Assembly (NCBI GenBank): GCA_021234155.1
Contig: JAJEKV010000013.1
Coordinates: forward strand, 20,790,521 to 20,854,520
Direction of reading: 5' to 3'
DNA from: Isoetes taiwanensis
Lineage: Eukaryota > Streptophyta > Lycopodiopsida > Isoetales > Isoetaceae
DNA length: 64,000 bases
Made by a program: the position numbers and the translations under genes. Positions 58,906 through 64,000 of this stretch are shown in pieces. Positions within the stretch are counted from its first letter, which is position 1. Every line of letters starts with the position of its first letter. Below the pieces are notes generated by a model that did no database searches, was not told the origin of the DNA, and saw only the letters and a list, made by a program, of their open reading frames with translations.

Positions 58906-58908
58906 TAA

Positions 58909-59342
58909 TGTTGAACCTGGTTCCCCAGCCAGGCCAACACCTATATAAATTCAATTGAACACCATAGCCAAGAAATCAAAAACTTGCACTAAAATTTCAT
59001 CTTCAATTAATAGAAATCAGATACATATCATTTCCTTGCAAGGGACCTTCAATTCAAATATGGAGGGGCTGCCACACCCCTCCTGAGCACCGCCACCATG
59101 CTCCAATGAAGAACCCGTGAAGGAAGAGGAGGAGAGAGTATCTCCTCAAATTATTTATGCTTTACACTATAAATCTCCACCATTATTTTCCACCTCTTCA
59201 TCACAACCATCAATTTTGCCTCTTCATCTTAATCATCCACTTCCACCACTTAATCCAAGCCCTTAACACCTAACCATTATTATATGCCCCAAATATGCTC
59301 AAATGGTCTACAAAAACATGTTGAACCACTTGTGGTTCAACA
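58909..59342 (-). repeat. LTR 3 (5' LTR in the inferred orientation)
   Basis: 434 bp. The last 24 bp form a perfect 11-bp inverted repeat (TGTTGAACCAC, TT, GTGGTTCAACA). The right flank is ATGAC. Confidence 0.9.
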
Positions 59343-59347
59343 ATGAC

Positions 59348-59760
59348 TGTTAGGGGTGTGTTTGCCCGCATCCTAAATTCCTGTTTATGCCACTGTCTGT
59401 ACGAGGATCCTTTCCTGTATGTCCCATTTCTTATCTGTTAGGCCCGGTCCCCATGCCTCAGCCCCATATAATTGCATCGTCGCGACCAGCACACTGAACA
59501 AGTAACACTTGATCTCCCAAAGATATTACGCTTTTATTATAGAAATTTTTCATACTGAAGTAGCTCCCAATGGCTGATTAAAACCTTGTATCCGCACCTT
59601 TAGCCCATTTCCACATGTCTTTGTGTCGTCATATCCGGAATATCTCAGATTACATTGATTCCTTTAATTCTGTCCCCATATATCTGAAAGGTCTGTGTCT
59701 GTTCCTGTGATCTCAGATTCTCATTTGCCAGTCATCCTCAAGAACTTCCACCAGTTCCAG
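59348..59760 (-). mobile_element. LINE ORF2 part, right side of the split copy
   Basis: The minus strand near 59,430-59,515 reads EIKCYLFSVLVATMQLYGAE followed by AWG, the conserved block after the RT of many LINE ORF2 proteins (LYGxExW). It continues the LINE at 55,310-56,076 across the nested element. Confidence 0.7.
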
Positions 59761-60324
59761 CATGTAATGAAGAAGAGGCAGATGGGGAGAGCGAGGCTAT
59801 GGCTCAGAAACTCTTCAATGGCAGATTCAGGTATAGCTGGCAAGGCTTGCCAGGGGATGTAATCATGAGAAACCAGCTGGGGCCTGCCACATGCTCTTAT
59901 CTCGCGTCTCGGTAATCTTGCCAGAGAGTGAGTGTTTGACTACTTCTCCTGTGGGTCGTTTGGCCGGACTGCATTGATACATAAGAGATTTTGTATTGTG
60001 TTTGAAAGTGACCCGGCTAAGCGGCAGTGCCTACATGTCATTCTTAGTAGGCTTGACCGCCTCCTGAATCCTATCATCGCTGCAGTTCCTGTGACAGAGA
60101 AACAAGGTGTTGTTGTTGAAGAAGCTGTAGATCCATCAAGTCATGTGATACCTGAAGAGGAACCCCATGTTGACTATGATATGATCAAGAATACTGAATT
60201 CAATCGGGACATTCTAAATGATCCCGATTTCATTGCCACAGGGTTCGAGACCTTTCAAGGAGATCCTATGGGCGCTTCATCCAACCATGGCACTGGCGCT
60301 GGGGAACCTGATCTTGCTGAATAG
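59761..60324 (+). pseudogene. C-terminal fragment resembling a DNA methyltransferase SAM-binding region
   Basis: The second part (from 59,932) reads VFDYFSCGSFGRTALIHK, then RFCIVFESDPAKRQ. This resembles the C-terminal motif of amino-methyltransferases (VLDxFxGSGTT...xRxFxGxExDP), where the glycine loop and the acidic residue bind S-adenosylmethionine. An acidic tail follows (VDYDMIKNTEF...) to the stop at 60,324. No ATG is present; the frame enters with GTG after a stop at 59,929. An open stretch just upstream in another frame (59,766-59,914, EEEADGESEAMAQKLFNGRF) suggests one gene with a frameshift. The catalytic (D/N)PP(Y/F) motif is not in view. Host gene, domesticated element or viral-type gene are all open. 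Confidence 0.45.
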
Positions 60325-60639
60325 ACTGAGTTCTCTCCAGAAATAGAAATGTAAATTGTACAATAATACTTTTGTTTACAGATTCTCTCTTCCAAGTCCT
60401 AGCTTGGTGTGGCAAATTTATGGATATGCAAATCTATGAATATACAAATTAACTGATTTTGTAATCTAATGTTTCTTTAGCTCCATTATATGCACCGTTA
60501 GTATTTTTAATTGCGCCAATAAATGGCACTTTAGATACATATTTTAGCTTAATGGCGCCATAATTGCTCAAAAATTGGTCATAAAATGGACTAACAAACA
60601 ATTTCGTCCCTAATTGGAATCACAAAATTTCTCATTTTA

Positions 60640-62130
60640 TTGAAATTGTGCTTAGAGTGAATAGGCATTGACTAATCTTCTATCTGAAAGAATGGATTGT
60701 GCCCTGTATGATTCTCAGATACATAAATATACAGGTGGCATCTCCATCTTTCTCGAGTGATTGTATTGTACCCATTATGAACATACAACTGTTTCTATGA
60801 TTCCTCCTAGTCTGTCTATCCTTTAGCAGCTCTAAAAAGGAAATAAGAGCACATGTGAACCACTTCAATCCAGCCTTGATCTTGGGTTGATGCACTTGCT
60901 CTATCTCAATGAGCTTGATCTCACTAAGCAACTCTTTCTCTCTAATACCATAAGAATGGTGTAGAGAGTGAAGCATCTGTAACTCATGACACAAAGCTGT
61001 GAGCTGGCCTCTGTTTTGCATTGCCTGGATATGACTCCACTATTTTGCAAAGGATTTAATGGTTGCCATAGTTGCAACAATATCAGTTATACCATCTAAA
61101 CATGGGTATTTATTGGACCAAACCCTTCAAATACTTAGTATTGCACTTGAAGTAAGTTTTGGCAGCGATGGTAAAGTTCGGAGAGCATATGCCTTACCAT
61201 TGCATATCCATCCATTGCACCATGCAAATGACAGAACGCCGTCAATCTCCACAAAAACCACAATCTTGTGATAAACGATACTATTGATCACGTTCAAATC
61301 CCTGTAATACCTGCAATCCTTGACCATCTATCTATCTATTTCCAATTCATCCATACTAAAGTCTCCAACTAGCAGCGAAGCCACATTATGTCCTAGTCGA
61401 AGGACCTTGCTTCTGAGAGAGGCCCAAAGAGCCCCCTTCTGCTACAGTTGATTATGGGCATATAGTCATTTACCAAACCCCATTGTTGGCCCCTATCCTG
61501 CCATTTTGTAATAATCTAGGGGCAGAATCTATCTACTTTAGAGAAAGTGACATTAATGGAAGACTTTCAGGTAGTAAGGACACCTGCCTTATATGAGTTA
61601 GCAACATCAACTAGAACATTGACATCACGACCTAAGATCTTGACAAGCTTTTGAGCATCACCACTGGCAAATCTGCCTACCATGCCGTAGAAGGTGGCAA
61701 GGGGGAGTCTTCTCTCCATTCCATCTTTCTATTGTGATTGACAGCAAGTGACCTTTGTATGTTGTTTCTTCCATTGAGTGCAGAGGCAGGCTTTGTTGGA
61801 ATAATTCCTTGTGGAAAGAGATATTGAATTGTATTCATAATAGCTTTACACAAGTTGTAGAAGAGGCAAGCAACGGTCCATCTCCTGGTGGAATCCAGGA
61901 GGTTGAGGCAGTAGAGGAGATTTCTTGGCCTGCTGATCCAGTCGTTGTGGGATATGCTTCTCAATCATGCTTTGGAACATAAATCTGAATTGAGCCTTCA
62001 TATAATCCATGAACCTGATGTAAGAATCATTGAGGAAGAAAAGTTTTTGAATATAGATGGCCTTGTGCTTTTGTGTCTCAATCAAGTGAGACTTTGGACG
62101 AAACACTGCTTGAACCCCTCCATGTAGACA
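60640..62130 (-). mobile_element. LINE fragment, ORF1/endonuclease region to RT linker
   Basis: At 60,700-61,021 the minus strand reads GQLTALCHELQMLHSLHHSY followed by GIREKELLSEIKLIEIEQ and IKAGLKWF, the same linker as in the LINE at 7,500-7,800 (RGHLTALYQELQ, GIREKQILQEIKDIE, LKAGLQWF). Upstream minus-strand frames (61,677-61,964 and 61,846-62,106) look like the N-terminal part of such an element. No RT core follows below 60,640, so the 3' part is missing. Confidence 0.65.
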
Positions 62131-62429
62131 TGTGCCAAATAAATCTTCTCTCTACGCGAAAAAGATAGGTGCGCTCCACACCTGCAATCTACCAAGAAGA
62201 AAATATAGAGAAAGGGGAATGTGATGTTTCAAGATAATATATAATATGAATACGCATATTATATTGCTATGGCACTAATACATGTCGAGTAACGACGACA
62301 TGTGCACAACCTCCGCAAGGGTTTGTACCATGAGCACAGCCATTTAAACGTCTTGTATTGCACACACCTATGAAACATGTGATAAGCGAGATTGCCATGT
62401 GGCAATCACCAAGCCCTAACCCTAAAAGC

Positions 62430-62621
62430 ATGGAGATAAAAGAGGCAGGAATGTTAAGTGTCCTTTTCGAATTCCAGCCTGAGAAGCATGCATTGCAGAA
62501 GCGCCTTGACACATTCGGCCTCCCAGCAATAGTGAAGCTCGCATCCAATGTCTCTACTCCAGTCTCGAGCATCCCAGCAGCATGGACACCTTCAGAGGAG
62601 TGGGAGCCAGCCAAGGATCCG
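62430..62621 (+). CDS. Candidate first exon of an unknown gene
   Basis: From ATG at 62,430 an open frame reads MEIKEAGMLSVLFEFQPEKH, then ALQKRLDTFGLPAIVKLASN and PAAWTPSEEWEPAKDP, reaching gatccg|gtgagt, a strong plant donor site at about 62,622. Codon use looks coding and better balanced than the neighbouring repeats. The family is not recognised, and no downstream exon was found before the LINE at 63,180. It may equally be part of a transposon gene. Confidence 0.35.
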
Positions 62622-62639
62622 GTGAGTGCGCTATCTGCC

Positions 62640-63180
62640 AGGCAGTGCATGCTTTTTGAAGAGCATTAGGTTGGATGGACATCTATTCTTAGTTGTAGAT
62701 GACCTCTAGATCCTAAGAACCTTGGCCATTGACAAACGAATCTAACTTTATATGCTTAGAGTATATACATTAGATCTTTCTTTGTTATTTCAGTTCATTG
62801 GACGATGTTGGATTCTCGGGGGTTGCACCTTTAAAAACTCATTGAACAACGCAGTGACTTGGTAAGGGGTTTTTTTTTAAGGCTCCCGTAGGTATTAGGG
62901 TCGAGACAAAATATGGATGCACCACCAAATATCCCTAGGTGGTAGTGAAGGGGGAAAAGTTGAGCAAGGAAATTTTCATAGGTGGTAGTGAAGGGGTGCT
63001 TAGGATAAAAAACTTAGGCACATAGGTAAGCATTTTTTTTATTTCATATAAGTCTTGCTAGACTCAAAATGCGGTGCTACCCTGTGTGTTAAAAAGATTG
63101 CAAAGTTGTTCTATGGCCTCTGTTTTATCCACTGACTACATACCCTAATGCTTCTCCATTTCTTAGAGGATTGCTAGTTT
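62640..63180. other. Non-coding stretch with a short direct repeat
   Basis: The string aggtggtagtgaaggggg occurs at about 62,938 and again, slightly changed, at 62,980. No gene is recognised. Confidence 0.5.
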
Positions 63181-63181
63181 C

Positions 63182-64000
63182 ATGGGACTATACAATCTAT
63201 GTTTCATTTTCACCATCTTGCGCACACTAGCACTACCAAGTTTTTGGTGGATTCCATTGGACGATGGTCCTCTGGTATCTTCAGTCCACCCATTGATACA
63301 GGCTCGATGGAGATCAACAGGTGTGTATAGGATATTTGATTGGTATAATAATCAAATGCGATTCTGCCGACATGGGAAGAGTTTAAATCTAAGTTCCTCC
63401 TTAAAGGTGGAATCGGGGCTATTTAGCGAGAAGATGGCTTCAATTCTTCCTCCAATAGCACAAGTAGATGACCCCCAAACCTTGGGTAGTTCATGGCGTG
63501 TCAAAGCAGATAAGTTGGTGAATTCCATGTACAAGGTCTTGCTTGTGCTGGACGTCTTGCCTCCTTCATCCAAGTGGCCTTTGGTCATTCCTAGGGACCT
63601 GGCGTAAAGCGGTATGGAAATGGGTATGGGATAAACTGCTTTATCTCAAAGTATCATTTTATGGTAGCAAGTAATTCATCGCGTTGCCTGCGTTAATATT
63701 TCGGTGCCGTGATTTCGCCCGGATGTACCGCACTTTGTCCCTTATGTGACAGAGGGACAAGACAATTGAGCATTGCCTCTTTTGTGTATGTCGAGGGGCA
63801 TGCTTGGTGGTTTGGTAGTTGTCTATGTGGACTTGCCTTTCTTGGACGTGGACATTATCCTCGGCGGATTCGTTTTTCAGATACAAGAATATGCATTTAC
63901 CGACATTACGGTGTGGAAGCAATCTTGCCGACGCGACGTTAAGCCGGGAGGCATTGCGACATGCTGAATCGTCCGTAAAATGTATATTTTTGTAACGTGG
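63182..64000 (+). mobile_element. LINE ORF2 C-terminal part (runs off the window)
   Basis: A plus-strand frame contains VHPLIQARW, RVKADKLVNSMYKVLLVLDV and, after a frameshift at about 63,605, WKWVWDKLLYLKVSF and RDFARMYRTLSLM, with IEHCLFCMSRG. These match the same blocks of the LINE at 4,750-7,787 (VHPLTQSR, CKLVNSMYRLLLD, WSWAWDKLLHPK), so it is a related, opposite-strand copy. Cys/His residues at the end fit zf-RVT. Several frameshifts break it. Confidence 0.8.

Larger units (their letters stand above)
56077..59342 (-). mobile_element. Small non-autonomous LTR element with three LTRs (TRIM-like)
   Basis: Three nearly identical LTRs of 434-435 bp (56,077-56,511; 57,974-58,408; 58,909-59,342) are flanked outside by ATGAC (56,072-56,076 and 59,343-59,347). 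Each starts TGTTGAACC and ends GGTTCAACA. Minus-strand orientation is inferred because TTATGGCACTC, complementary to the 3' end of tRNA-Arg including CCA, follows the LTR on that strand. Two internal regions exist: 56,512-57,973 (1.46 kb) and 58,409-58,908 (0.5 kb, internally deleted, sharing its first 300 bp with the other). Neither codes for gag or pol. The three-LTR form is typical of unequal recombination between elements. Confidence 0.88.

Overview
The window looks like nuclear DNA of a land plant with a large, repeat-rich genome. The only clearly recognisable host genes are a TOC159/TOC120/TOC90-class chloroplast import receptor GTPase, fragments of a PLS-type pentatricopeptide repeat (PPR) gene, and a spliced coiled-coil gene fragment. 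Most of the rest is retrotransposon: several LINEs, Ty1/copia pieces, LTRs, and one small non-autonomous LTR element. A fern or other non-angiosperm fits the sequence, but that is an inference and not proven. Nothing bacterial is present, and I see no CRISPR array or rRNA gene.

Layout. Positions 1-17,293 and about 18,142-34,190 are two direct copies of one long segment with the same order of parts: a short tandem repeat, a 5'-truncated LINE (minus strand) inserted beside a copia RNase H fragment, an AT-rich stretch, a three-exon coiled-coil gene fragment, an LTR-like leader, and a PPR pseudogene. Copy 1 carries a 2.46-kb stretch absent from copy 2, bounded by GCAAATAT. Copy 2 carries a 1.04-kb LINE-derived insertion flanked by about 87-bp direct repeats. 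The differences between the copies cluster at CAG/CTG triplets (CAG read as CGG, GCTG read as CTTTG), which looks more like a sequencing artefact at methylated cytosines than ordinary evolution.

Positions 36,290-44,250 hold a minus-strand copia element (gag, zinc knuckle, integrase). Its integrase is split by a 5.75-kb pyrimidine-rich insertion flanked by CTAGAA, and the insertion is itself a tandem of two units with the same ends. Positions 46,265-47,233 are a PIF/Harbinger-like MITE with TAA target duplications, ending 70 bp upstream of the TOC start codon. The TOC gene (47,304-50,289) has one small 5' intron and three single-base frame breaks, each in a homopolymer.

Positions 50,490-64,000 are LINE fragments, two minisatellites and a probable solo LTR. 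They also include a 3.27-kb LTR element with three LTRs (56,077-59,342, target duplication ATGAC) nested in a LINE. Next to its LTRs lie almost complete tRNA-Arg(UCU) sequences that include the CCA tail, in the position of the primer-binding site, plus an antisense tRNA-Gly(GCC) that also has CCA. A fragment resembling the SAM-binding end of a DNA methyltransferase lies at 59,932-60,324.

There is no operon-like cooperation. The host genes are isolated units in a nested-transposon landscape, and the most informative content is how the elements sit inside one another and how their short duplications date and test the assembly.
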